Assembly (NCBI GenBank): GCA_021798955.1
Contig: JAJZBK010000005.1
Coordinates: 23,993-87,992, forward strand
DNA: 64,000 nt
Origin: Actinomycetes bacterium
GTDB lineage: Bacteria > Actinomycetota > Acidimicrobiia > Acidimicrobiales > RAAP-2
Direction: 5' to 3'
Each line of letters starts with the position of its first letter. Within the stretch, counting starts at the first letter, position 1. The notes beneath the pieces were generated by a model. That model saw nothing but the letters and a program-made list of their open reading frames with translations, had not been told where the DNA came from and did no database searches. Both the position numbers and the translations under genes were made by a program. Of the stretch, positions 16,676 to 26,400 are shown piece after piece.

Positions 16676-17839
16676 TCAGCGCGGGACGGGCGCGAGCGGG
16701 ACGCTCCAGGTGACCGCCGTGCCACCTTCCGGGGCCGGTGTCGTCGAGAACGAGCCCCCGAAGACCTCGGCGCGTGCCGCCATGTCGGCGAGACCATGCC
16801 CGGGCGAGCGCCTCGTCGGGTCGCCGAGCCCCCTGCCGTCGTCGACGATCCGCAGGGTGAGCTCGTCGTCGATGACGACGACGACCGAGCAGTGCTCGGC
16901 GTCCGCGTGGTGCGCCACGTTGGCGAGCCCTTCGCGGACGGCCGCCAACAGCTCGGCGGCCACGTCTTCGGGCACTGACCGGTCGAGCGGACCGGAGACG
17001 GTGAGCTCCGGTGCGAAGCCCAGGATCGTGCCCGCCTCGGCGCACACCTCGTTGATCCGGCCTCGGAGCCCGACGGGGTGTTGTGGGGCGGGCTCGAGGG
17101 CGAAGACCACCGTTCGGACCTCGCGGATGATGCCGTCGAGCTCGGTGACGGCCGCGTCGACGACCTCGCCGGCGTCACCCGGCACGAGCGGCAGCACCGA
17201 CTGCAGCTCGAGGCCGACGGCGAAGAGGCGTTGGATGACCGTGTCGTGGAGGTCGCGGGCGATGCGTTCTCGGTCGGCCACCACGGTGAGGTCGCGGACC
17301 TGCTCGAGCAGCCGGCTGTGCTCGATGGCACCCACGGTGGTCGCTGCCAGGGCTTCGAGGACGCGTTCGTCGTCGTCGGTGAACGCTCCGTCGAGCTTCT
17401 CTGCGGCGAACAGCGCACCGCGCACGGTTCCGTCGTGGAGGAGTGGGACGACCACGAGGGAGCGTCGCGGTAGGTCCCACGGGGCGGCACCGACGTCCGG
17501 GCCCTGGGCGCGCACGTCATCGAGGCGGAGCGGCCGAGGATCGCGCAGGACCGACTCGAGGAGGCTGGCGCTCCGCCGGTCCCGGCCGGCGGCATCGGAT
17601 CGCTCCGGGTCGCTCCCTACCGTCTCGACGATGTCGATGGCCTGCCCGCTCGGGTCCACGACCCCTGCCGCAGCGTACTGGGCTCCGGCGAGCGACCGGG
17701 CGCCTTCGGCCACCCGTCGGAGGACGGCGGGGACCTCGACGGCGCCGTGGACGCGCACCACGACGCCGAGGAGGGCCCGGAGCTGGGCGGGGTCGGCCAC
17801 CGAGCGGTACGGCACGAGGGCATCTTCCCATGCAGGCAC
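16676..17839 (-). CDS. DevS/DosT-like GAF-domain sensor histidine kinase
   Basis: A 387-residue kinase. Residues about 20-180 form one GAF domain; about 185-255 form a HisKA_3 dimerisation helix with ERIARDLHDTVIQRLFAVGLELQ (phospho-acceptor His near 197); the C-terminus is an HATPase_c domain with EGLANVAHHADAEHC, VDDGRGLG and GHGLADMAARAEVFGG. The H-box is almost identical in wording to M. tuberculosis DevS. DevS and DosT have two GAF domains, with haem in the first; this protein has one, and I cannot confirm a haem ligand, so the signal is unknown. The GTG at 17839 is my choice; no transmembrane helix is present. It is divergent from the response regulator 48 bp away. Confidence 0.85.
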   Translation of the reverse strand: MPAWEDALVPYRSVADPAQLRALLGVVVRVHGAVEVPAVLRRVAEGARSLAGAQYAAAGVVDPSGQAIDIVETVGSDPERSDAAGRDRRSASLLESVLRDPRPLRLDDVRAQGPDVGAAPWDLPRRSLVVVPLLHDGTVRGALFAAEKLDGAFTDDDERVLEALAATTVGAIEHSRLLEQVRDLTVVADRERIARDLHDTVIQRLFAVGLELQSVLPLVPGDAGEVVDAAVTELDGIIREVRTVVFALEPAPQHPVGLRGRINEVCAEAGTILGFAPELTVSGPLDRSVPEDVAAELLAAVREGLANVAHHADAEHCSVVVVIDDELTLRIVDDGRGLGDPTRRSPGHGLADMAARAEVFGGSFSTTPAPEGGTAVTWSVPLAPVPR

Positions 17840-17887
17840 CGCCGGGTCGTCCCCTGGTGCCCGCCGGAACGAAGGAGGACACTGGCC

Positions 17888-18550
17888 ATGAGCATCCGCG
17901 TGTTCCTGCTCGACGACCACCAGGTGGTGCGGGAGGGCCTTCGCAAGCTGTTGGAAGCCGAGGACGACATCGAGGTCGTCGGCGACTCGGGGTCGGCGGT
18001 CGACGCCCCGGCCGTCGCCCAGCTCGTCCGTCCCGACGTCGCCGTCCTCGATGTACGCCTCCCCGACGGCGACGGTGTGCAGGTCTGCCGCGAGATCCGC
18101 GCCGCCCAGCCCGACGTGGCCTGTCTCATGCTCTCGTCGTTCGCCGACGAGGAGGCGCTGGCCCAGGCCGTCCTGGCCGGCGCGTCGGGGTACCTGCTCA
18201 AGCAGATCCACGGCAACGAGCTGGTCAGCTCCATTCGCGCCGTGGCGAACGGACGGTCGCTCATCGACACGACCACGGCACGCCGGGTCGTCGACCGCAT
18301 CCGACGCGACCAGGCCCACGCCGACGACGTCGACCAGTTGACCGACCGAGAGCGGGAGATCCTGGCCCTGATCGCCGACGGCAAGACCAACCGGCAGATC
18401 GGAGCGGAGCTGTTCCTCTCCGAGAAGACGGTCAAGAACTATGTCTCCAACCTCCTGGCCAAGCTGGGCATGAGCCGGCGTTCCCAGGCCGCCGCGCTCG
18501 CCGCCCGGATCGCCGAGCACAAGGCCGATCCCGGGGCCTGGGGGAGCTGA
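17888..18550 (+). CDS. DevR/DosR-like NarL-family response regulator
   Basis: A 220-residue regulator. The receiver domain has the acidic pair D9-D10, the phospho-acceptor Asp in AVLDVRLPDGDG (D55) and a Lys in GYLLKQI. The C-terminal LuxR-type helix-turn-helix, LTDREREILALIADGKTN through TVKNYVSNLLAKLGM, closely resembles DosR, including the recognition-helix wording TVKNYVS-LLAKLGM-RR-QAA. GAAGGAGG lies upstream of the ATG. It is divergent from the GAF kinase. DosR-like recognition plus DosR-like sites across the preceding 17 kb suggest it controls this island. No convincing box was seen in its own 48-bp promoter region, so autoregulation is not supported. Confidence 0.9.
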   Translation: MSIRVFLLDDHQVVREGLRKLLEAEDDIEVVGDSGSAVDAPAVAQLVRPDVAVLDVRLPDGDGVQVCREIRAAQPDVACLMLSSFADEEALAQAVLAGASGYLLKQIHGNELVSSIRAVANGRSLIDTTTARRVVDRIRRDQAHADDVDQLTDREREILALIADGKTNRQIGAELFLSEKTVKNYVSNLLAKLGMSRRSQAAALAARIAEHKADPGAWGS

Positions 18551-18651
18551 GCGACGCCGGCACGAGCACCGGTGCCAGAATCGGGCGACGTCCGAAGCCG
18601 ACCGGACGACGACCGATCCCCGTCGGCACGACCGAGGAGCGCCCCGACCCG

Positions 18652-19701
18652 ATGCAGATCACCACGATGCTCAGCTACGCCGGCGGGTTCCGCCAGTCGG
18701 CCGCCCAGGTCGCCGAGTGGGAGCAGGCCGGCCTCGACATGGTCTGGGTCGCCGAGGCCTACGGCTTCGACGGTCCCAGCTTGATGGGGTACCTGGCCGC
18801 CCTCACCGAGCGCGTCCGGATCGGCTCGGCCATCCTGCCTATCTACACCCGCACACCGACGCTCTTGGCGATGACGGCGGCCGGGCTCGACGCGCTGTCG
18901 GAGGGCCGCTTCGAGCTCGGGCTCGGCGCGTCGGGTCCGCAGGTCATCGAGGGCTTCCACGGCGTCCCCTACACGGCTCCCCTCGGTCGTACCCGCGAGA
19001 TCGTCGAGGTCTGCCGGGCGGTGTGGCGCCGTGAGGAGCCGCTCGTCCACGAGGGTCGCAACTACACCATTCCGCTCCCGCCCGACCAAGGGACCGGTCT
19101 CGGCAAGCCGCTCAAGATCATCAGCCACCCCGTCCGCTCCGACATCCCCGTCTGGATCGCGTCGCTGGGCGAGAAGAACGTGGCGCTGACCGCCGAGATC
19201 GCCGACGGCTGGCTGCCGATGATCTTCGTCCCCGAGAAGGCCAAGCTCGTCTGGGGGAGCGCCCTCGACGCAGGTGCCGCCCGCCGTGACCCGTCGCGGC
19301 CGCCGTTGCAGATCGCCGCCGGCGGTCTGCTCGCCATCGGCGAGAGCCCCGACGTCACAGCGGTGCGCGAGCTGGCTCGCGGCATGCTCGCCCTCTACAT
19401 CGGGGGGATGGGAGCGAGAGGGCGCAACTTCTACAACGACGTGGCGCGTCGTTCGGGCTACGAGGCCGCTGCCGAACGGATCCAAGATCTCTACCTGTCC
19501 GGGAAGCGGGACGAAGCCGCCGCCGCAGTCCCGGACGACCTGCTCGAGCGCACGACCCTGTGCGGCCCGGCAGGCTACGTGGCCGAGCGGATCGCCGCCT
19601 ACGCCGAGGCCGGGGTCACCCACCTGCAGGTGGCACCGGTACCAGTGGGCGACCAGCGCTCGGTCGACCTCATCGCCCAGGTCGCCGAGCTGGCCAGATG
19701 A
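18652..19701 (+). CDS. LLM-class (luciferase-like) F420-dependent-type oxidoreductase
   Basis: A 349-residue TIM-barrel oxidoreductase of the luciferase-like monooxygenase superfamily. The N-terminus, AGLDMVWVAEAYGFDGPSLMGYLAALTERVRIGSAILPIYTRTP, and FELGLGASGPQVIEGFHGVPY are typical of actinobacterial F420-dependent members. FMN use cannot be excluded. The substrate is unknown. It may follow the response regulator (101 bp gap) or have its own promoter. The final codons (IAQVAELAR-stop) form the first copy of a 29-bp tandem repeat that continues after the stop codon. Confidence 0.85.
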   Translation: MQITTMLSYAGGFRQSAAQVAEWEQAGLDMVWVAEAYGFDGPSLMGYLAALTERVRIGSAILPIYTRTPTLLAMTAAGLDALSEGRFELGLGASGPQVIEGFHGVPYTAPLGRTREIVEVCRAVWRREEPLVHEGRNYTIPLPPDQGTGLGKPLKIISHPVRSDIPVWIASLGEKNVALTAEIADGWLPMIFVPEKAKLVWGSALDAGAARRDPSRPPLQIAAGGLLAIGESPDVTAVRELARGMLALYIGGMGARGRNFYNDVARRSGYEAAAERIQDLYLSGKRDEAAAAVPDDLLERTTLCGPAGYVAERIAAYAEAGVTHLQVAPVPVGDQRSVDLIAQVAELAR

Positions 19702-19818
19702 CCGCCCAGGTCGCCGAGCTGGCCAGATGACCGCCCAGGTCGCCGAGCTGGCCAGATGACCGCCCAGGTCGCCGAGCTGGCCGGGTGACCGCCCAGGTCG
19801 CCGAGCTGGCCAGATGGC
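19674..19818. repeat. 29-bp tandem repeat, 5 copies, first copy is the end of a gene
   Basis: The unit begins cgcccaggtcgccgagctgg and ends ccagatgac; copies start at 19674, 19703, 19732, 19761 and 19790, with two or three changes in the last two. Copy 1 contains the last codons and stop of the oxidoreductase gene, so the extra copies appear to be duplications of the gene's 3' end. Confidence 0.97.
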
Positions 19819-19870
19819 ACCGGCGGACGCGGTCGCCCGGACGGTGGTTCGGACCGTGACACCCCACCAC

Positions 19871-19884
19871 TAGCCTCGGCAGCC
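19871..19884 (+). promoter_or_regulatory. Leaderless-type promoter of recCBD
   Basis: TAGCCT at 19871-19876 lies 8 nt before the GTG start of recC. No Shine-Dalgarno is present. Confidence 0.45.
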
Positions 19885-22800
19885 GTGCTCCACCTGTACA
19901 CGGCAGACCGGGTCGAGCCCCTGGCCCGGCACCTGGCCGAGCTGCTTGCCGACGTGCCCGCCGATCCCCTCGCACCGGAGTGGGTTGCCGTCCCCTCCGA
20001 GGGCATGCGGCGGTGGCTCACCCTCGAGCTCGCCCGGACGCTGGGTGCCAGCGCACCCGGACGGCACGACGGCGTCGCCGCCAACATCCATGCCCCGTTC
20101 CCCGGCGCGTTGCGCAGCGCGGTCCTGCAGGCCGGGCTCGACGTAAGCGAGCCGTGGACGGTCGACCGGCTGTCGTGGGCCATCCTCGCCGAGCTCGACG
20201 CCAGCCCCGGCGACCCGGAGCTCGGACCACTGGCCGAGGCCAGCGTGGCCAGCCGGTACGCGCGAGCTCGGCGTGTCGCCGACCTCTTCGACCGATACGA
20301 GGTCCATCGGCCCACCCTGGTGCGTGCGTGGGCAGCGGGCCGCGACGTGGGGCCGTCGGGGGGGGCGCTCGACGAGCGACGTCGTTGGCAGCCGATGTTG
20401 TGGCGCCGGGTCCGCCGCCGGCTCGGGGTGCCGAGCCCGGCCGAGCGTCTCCCCGGGCTGCTCGATCGGCTGGTGGCAGGCGACCTCGAGCTCGGGCTCC
20501 CGGACCGGCTGGTGTTCTTCGGGTTGTCCGTGCTGCCGGGCGGAGCCGACTTCCTTCCTCTCGCTGCTGCCGTCTCGGCCCGTCGCGATGTCCACCTCTA
20601 CCTGCTGGAGCCGTCCCCAGTGGCGGCTCGCCACCTCGCTGGTGCCGCCGTACCGGCAGCCGGCGGGCTCCGGCTGCGCACCGAGGTCGATCTCGGCCGA
20701 GTGCGCCACCCACTGCTGCGCTCGTGGTCTCGTGCCCACGCCGAGACCGCGGTGCTGGTGGCCGACGCGGTCGGCCGTGGGGTCATCCCCGGGCACCCCG
20801 CCCACCTGGGCGGGGCCGTCGACCGACCGGCCACCACCCTGCTCGGCCGTCTGCAGGCGGACCTGGCGGGCGACCGGGCCGGGACGGGCGACTTCCGGCC
20901 CGATCCCGACGACCGGTCGGTGCAGTTCCATGCCTGCCACGGGCCGGCGCGCCAGGTCGAGGTCGCCCGGGACGTCCTCTGCCACCTGCTCGCCGATGAC
21001 CCGACCCTGTCCGAAGACGACATCGTCGTGGTGTGCCCGGCGCTCGACGAGCTCGCCCCGCTGGTCACCGCCGTCCTCGGGCCGCCGGCTGGCGAGGTGG
21101 CGCAAGCGGCCGTCGCCGGTGGTGGACCTCCCGTGCTGCGCTACCGGCTGGCCGACCGGTCCCTGCGTTCCCGGAACCCGTTGCTGGCAGCCGTCGACGC
21201 CGTCCTCGCACTGGCCGGCGGTCGGTTCACCGTCGACGAGGTGCTCGACGTGCTGGCTCTTCCCCCCGTGCGCCTCCGGCTCCATCTCACCGACCTCGAT
21301 CTCGACCAGATCGACGCGTGGGCACGTCGGGCCAACGTCCGCTGGGGGCTCGACAGCGCCCACCGTGCCAGGTTCGGAGTGCCAGCGCCGATCGACACCA
21401 ACTCGTGGCAGGACGCCCTCGACCGGCTGCTGGTCGGTCTCGCCGTCGCCCCGGCGGCAACGGCGTTGGCCGTGGGTGACCTCGCGGCGCTCGAGGTCGA
21501 CGGTGACGACGCCGAACGGGCCGGTCGGCTCGCCGACGCCTTCGACGCGCTGCGTTCCCTGGCCGCCGCGTCGGCCACCGAGCGGCCACTGGAGGCGTGG
21601 CTCGACGAGGTGGAGGCGGCTGCTACTGCCCTCGTGGCTGCCCCGCCCGACGAGCCCTGGCAGGCCGACGGCTTGACGACCCTCCTTGCCGACCTACGCG
21701 AGGAGGCTGCGGCTGCCGCCGAAGACGCCTCGGTCGCCTTGTCCTACACGGACCTTCGCCGACTGCTCGCCGATCGTCTGGCCGGCGAGCCGGAGCGACC
21801 CGGGTTCTTTCGGGGTGGAATGGTGGTCACCTCGCTCCGGCCGTTGCGCTGGGTCCCCACCCGGGTGGTCTGTCTGCTCGGGGCGGACGAGGCGGCGCTG
21901 AAGGGCGTGCTCGGCGGAGGGGACGACCTGCTCGCCCAGCAGCCGGCGGCTGGTGACCCCGACGGACGGGCCGAGGTGCGCCAGGCGCTCCTCGAGACGG
22001 TCCTGGCCGCCCGTGACGTCCTCGTCGTGGTCCGTGACGGCTCCGACGTGCGCACCGGTCGGCCCGTGCCACCGGCCACGCCGGTCGCCGAGCTGCGCGA
22101 CGCCGTCCTTGCCGCCGTCGATCCCGACGACCGCCCGGCGCTGGCCGCCCGGCTGGAGGTCGAGCATCCCCACCACGGCTTCGATCCCGCTTGCTACGAG
22201 GCGGGAGCCATCTTGCCGGGCCGTCCGTTCGGCTTCGACCCCCACGGTCTGGCGGGGGCAGTGGCCTGTCGGCACGACGCGGCTCCCCGGCCGTTCCTCA
22301 CCGGGCCGCTCCCCGAGCGGGTCGAGCGTGTCGTCGACCTGGCCGCGCTCCACCGCTTCCTCGCCGATCCCACCGCGTCGTTCCTGCGTGATCGGCTTCG
22401 TCTCCACCTGCACCGAAGTGCCGAGGTGACCGAGGAGGACCTCCCGGTCGAGGTCACGGCGCTGGTGCGCTGGCAGCTCGGTGAACGGTTGGTGGCTGCG
22501 CTCCTCGCCGGCGCCGATCAAGCCTCGTGGGAGCGCGTGGAGCGGCGGAGTGGCTCCGTGCCTCCGGGCAGCCTGGGCCGGCGAGTCCTCGACGAGGTTG
22601 CCGAACTGGCCACTGCCGTCGTCGCCGACGCCCGGGCGTTCGGTGTGCTCCCGGGCCCGCCCGCGCCCACGCCGGTCGACGTCGAGCTCGACGACGGTAC
22701 CCGGGTCGTCGGGACCGTCGACGTGCGGCTCGGCCCAACCGGTCCCGGGCCAGCCATGGTGGGTTGCTCGCGCCTGTCGCCGCGGTCGTTGCTGCGGGCG

Positions 22801-23409
22801 TGGCTGGACCTCGTTGCGCTCGTCGCCACCGACACCGCAGATCGGGCGGGCGAGGCCATCGGCGACACCGCCGCTACCGACCGGACGAGCGAGGCCACCG
22901 GTGGTGACCAACGGCGAGCGGTGGTGGTCGGCCGGAGCCCGGTGGGGAGCCCGGCGTCCGCTGGCGCGACTGCCGTGGCCGAGCTTCGGGTCCGGACCAC
23001 CGGCGGCGGTGACGAGGCCCGGCGGGTCGCTCGCGCCGGGCTGGCCGTGGCCGTCGACTGCTACCGGCGAGGCCTTCGGGCACCGATCCCGCTCTTCCCA
23101 ACCCTCTCCTACTACGTGCACCGGGGGAGCGCGGCGGACGGGCACTGGCGGGGTAGTCGGCATGGCTCGGCCGGTGACGGCGACGGGCCGGCCCGTCTGG
23201 TCTACGGCGACCTCGACCTGGCAGAGCTCCTAGCCCTCCCGGCCTGGCCGGGTGACCCGGCAGGGCCGGGAGGGCGGGTCGAGCGGTTCGCCCACTACCT
23301 CTGGGGGGCTGTGGACGCGTCTGCCGTCATCGAGGGAGGGACCTTCGGCGCCAGCACGGGAGCTGTCAGCCCCAGCACCAGCACCAGTACCAAGGCTGTC
23401 GACCGGTGA
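19885..23409 (+). CDS. recC: Exodeoxyribonuclease V subunit gamma (RecC)
   Basis: A 1174-residue RecC, of similar size to the E. coli protein (1122). RecC is a catalytically dead helicase/nuclease-like scaffold that splits the DNA duplex and recognises Chi within RecBCD. Recognisable segments are PSEGMRRWLTLELA near the N-terminus, SWAILAEL, and the RERL-like LPDRLVFFGLSVLP region; the C-terminal part contains RPLRWVPTRVVCLLGADEAA. About 23 residues before 1070 form a Thr/Ala-rich low-complexity insertion. It starts at a GTG with a leaderless-type promoter and ends overlapping recB by 4 bp (GTGA). Confidence 0.9.
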   Translation: MLHLYTADRVEPLARHLAELLADVPADPLAPEWVAVPSEGMRRWLTLELARTLGASAPGRHDGVAANIHAPFPGALRSAVLQAGLDVSEPWTVDRLSWAILAELDASPGDPELGPLAEASVASRYARARRVADLFDRYEVHRPTLVRAWAAGRDVGPSGGALDERRRWQPMLWRRVRRRLGVPSPAERLPGLLDRLVAGDLELGLPDRLVFFGLSVLPGGADFLPLAAAVSARRDVHLYLLEPSPVAARHLAGAAVPAAGGLRLRTEVDLGRVRHPLLRSWSRAHAETAVLVADAVGRGVIPGHPAHLGGAVDRPATTLLGRLQADLAGDRAGTGDFRPDPDDRSVQFHACHGPARQVEVARDVLCHLLADDPTLSEDDIVVVCPALDELAPLVTAVLGPPAGEVAQAAVAGGGPPVLRYRLADRSLRSRNPLLAAVDAVLALAGGRFTVDEVLDVLALPPVRLRLHLTDLDLDQIDAWARRANVRWGLDSAHRARFGVPAPIDTNSWQDALDRLLVGLAVAPAATALAVGDLAALEVDGDDAERAGRLADAFDALRSLAAASATERPLEAWLDEVEAAATALVAAPPDEPWQADGLTTLLADLREEAAAAAEDASVALSYTDLRRLLADRLAGEPERPGFFRGGMVVTSLRPLRWVPTRVVCLLGADEAALKGVLGGGDDLLAQQPAAGDPDGRAEVRQALLETVLAARDVLVVVRDGSDVRTGRPVPPATPVAELRDAVLAAVDPDDRPALAARLEVEHPHHGFDPACYEAGAILPGRPFGFDPHGLAGAVACRHDAAPRPFLTGPLPERVERVVDLAALHRFLADPTASFLRDRLRLHLHRSAEVTEEDLPVEVTALVRWQLGERLVAALLAGADQASWERVERRSGSVPPGSLGRRVLDEVAELATAVVADARAFGVLPGPPAPTPVDVELDDGTRVVGTVDVRLGPTGPGPAMVGCSRLSPRSLLRAWLDLVALVATDTADRAGEAIGDTAATDRTSEATGGDQRRAVVVGRSPVGSPASAGATAVAELRVRTTGGGDEARRVARAGLAVAVDCYRRGLRAPIPLFPTLSYYVHRGSAADGHWRGSRHGSAGDGDGPARLVYGDLDLAELLALPAWPGDPAGPGGRVERFAHYLWGAVDASAVIEGGTFGASTGAVSPSTSTSTKAVDR

Positions 23410-26400
23410 CGTCGTTACCGGTTCGCCCTCGCACCTTCGACCTGCTTGGCCCGCTCCCGTCGGGGCGGACGGCCATCGAGGCGAGTGCGGGCACCGGCAA
23501 GACGTTCGCCCTCGCCACTCTCGCCGTGCGGTTCGTGGCCGAGGCCGACGTCCCCGTCTCCGAGCTGCTCTTCGTCACCTTCACCCGGGCGGCGGTCGCC
23601 GAGCTGCGTGATCGGATCCGCGGGCGGTTGGTCGGCGCCGTCGCCTCTTTGCGCGGCGACCAGACTCCGGTCCCCGACGATCCGCTCGGTGCCCATCTGG
23701 CCGCCTGCCATCGGTCGGCGCGCCTCGCCCGCCTCGAGCGGGCGGTCGCCGAGCTCGACGGGGCCTCGGTCCTCACCATCCACGGCTTCGCCACCCAGGT
23801 GCTGCCCACGCTCGGGCTGGGCAGCGGGGTGGACCCGGACCTCGTGCCGACCGGCTCGGCCGAGCGGCTCGTTCGCCAGGTCTGCGCCGAGGTGCTCGCC
23901 ATGGCGTCCGTCGAGGGCGCGCCACCCGAGGACCTGCCTGGGCTGGGGCGGCTCGTGGACGAGACGCTGGCGTGCGCCCGGACCCCTGACACAGCGGTGG
24001 AACCGGCCTCCGACGAGCCCGGTGCGTCGCCGCGCACGCGGCTGCTCGCCGAGCTCGTCCGCCGGAGCCTTGCCGCCGTCGACCTCCGCCAGCGGTCGGC
24101 CGGCGTCCGCAGCTTCGACATGGTCCTCGCCGACCTCCGTGACGCTGTCCACGGCCCGGCCGGGCTCGTCGTGTCCGACGCCCTTCGCTCCCGCTACCGG
24201 GTCGCCTTCGTCGACGAGTTCCAGGACACCGATCCGGTGCAGTGGGACATCTTCTCGACGCTCTTCGGCGGCGAGGGAAGCGGTACGACCCTCGTGCTGG
24301 TAGGTGACCCCAAGCAGGCCGTCTACGGCTTCCGTGGGGCCGACATCCCCACCTACCTGGCTGCTGTCGCCGACGCGTCGGGAGTCGAGCGCGCCTCGCT
24401 CGACACCAACTGGCGCTCGGACGCCCCACTGCTCGCCGGTCTCGAGGCCCTCCTCGACGGGGTGACGTTCGGCGACCCGGCGATCGCCTTCCGGCCGGTC
24501 AGTGCGTGCGAGGCACACCGAGGTGCGCGGCTGGTCACGGCCACCGGCGACCCGGTCGTCCCGGTCGAGGTCCGCCTGGCCATGGGGGGTGGGCTCGTCA
24601 CGACGACCAAGGTCGGTCGGCCGAAGGTGGCGGTCTCCGAGGCGCTGGGCACCGTGCTGGCAGACCTCGTGACCGTCGTGGGAGGGCACCTGGACGGCTC
24701 GAGGATCTCCGCCGGGGACACCCCGTCGGACCCCAGCCGCCCGGTCCGCCCTTCCGACGTCGCCGTGCTGGTCACGACCGCCTCCGTGGCCGAGCAGGTG
24801 CGTGCTGCCCTGGTCGCCGCTGGCATCCCCGCCGCCGTGACCGCCGGCCGGAGCGTGCTCGAGACCGACGCCGCGGACCAGTGGCGGTACCTGCTCGACG
24901 GGGTCGCCCACCCGGCCGACGAGAGCCGGGCTCGGGCGGTTGCCCTGTCGTGGTTCCTTGGCTGGACTGCGGGCGAGCTCGACGCCCGAGGAGACGAGGA
25001 CCTGGTGGCCGTCAACGAGTCCCTCCGCCGTTGGGGCGAGGTGCTGGCTCAGTCGGGCCCGGCGGCGTTCGTGCACCGCGTCCGGTCCGAGACAGCCGTG
25101 GTCGCCCGAGTGCTCGCCCTACCCGACGGCCGCCGGAAGCTGGCCGACCTCGACCACGTCGGCGAGCTGCTGGCCGCTGTGCCGAGCGGCTCGTATGCCG
25201 GGCCAGCCGGACTGCTCGACAGCTTGAGCGGCGACCTCGCCGGCGCTCAAGCCGACGGCGATCGAGGCCGCCCCGACGCCCGCCGGAGCGAGGGCACCGA
25301 AGACGCCGTGCAGGTGCTGACGGTGTGGGCGGCCAAGGGGCTCGAGTTCGGCATCGTCTGCGTGCCCAACCTCTTCCAGTCGGCGACCGCCCGAACACTG
25401 GTCGACTACCACCGGTCCGGCGACGGTGCGCGAGCGCACGACGTGGCCCGGGGAAAGGAGTGGCCCGATCAGGCGGGAGCGGCCGACCGCCTCGAGCTGA
25501 TGGAACGCGAGTGGGTCGGCGAGAGCCTCCGCCTGCTCTACGTGGCACTGACCCGGGCCAAGCACCAGGTCGTCGTGTGGTGGGCGCCGGTGAAGGGCGC
25601 GGAGCAGACCGGTCTGGCCCGGGTGCTCTTCGGGCGTGTCGAAGGGCGTGTCGACCCGGCGTGCCTGGTCGCCGACCCGGTGAGACTTCCTGCCGACGGT
25701 GAGACCGCCCGTGCGGTCCTTGCCCCCGTGGAGCGGCGAGCCGGCGGTCTGGTCCGGGTCGAGGTCATCGGGCCCACCTCGGCGGCTCGCCCGGTGGCGC
25801 GCTCCGGCGACCCGGCGCCCGAGCCGGCCTATGCCCTGGCGGTCGCCACGCTCGATCGGACGCTCGACCGCTCGACCCGGCGCTGGTCGTTCTCGTCGCT
25901 CGTCGCCAGTTCGGGGCGCCAGGGCGATCCCGCTGACCCCTTCGTCGGGGAGCGGGGGGCAGCGGACGAGCCCGACGACGACCACTCGATCCGGGACGGG
26001 CAGCGTGGTCGGCCCGCCGACGCACCCGCTCCGTCAGCCGCCACGGCAGCCCCGCCACCCAACCGCCTTGCCGGCATGCCGGCGGGGACGGCCTTCGGCA
26101 CGCTCGTCCACGCCGTCCTCGAAGGGACCGACTTCGCCGCGGCGGACCGCCGGGCTGCGCTCGAGGCCGCCGCCCGGCGCGAGCTGTCACGGGGCGCCAC
26201 CGTGCCCGGGGGGCCAGTCGAGCTCGTCACCCTGGTCGACGCCCTTCTCGCTGTGGTGGACGCCCCGCTCGGCCCCGTCCTCGGTCACCGCCGACTGGCC
26301 GACCTCACCCGGGGTGACCGCCTGGACGAGCTCTCCTTCGAACTGCACCTGGCCGCTGCCGGTGGAGCCAGGGCATCGCTGGCCCGCATTGGTGCGTTGG

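Noticed and set aside
17840-17887. DosR-like box between the DevS-like and DevR-like genes
   Set aside because: Only a half-site (GGGTCGT) is present; the second arm is missing, so I do not claim autoregulation.
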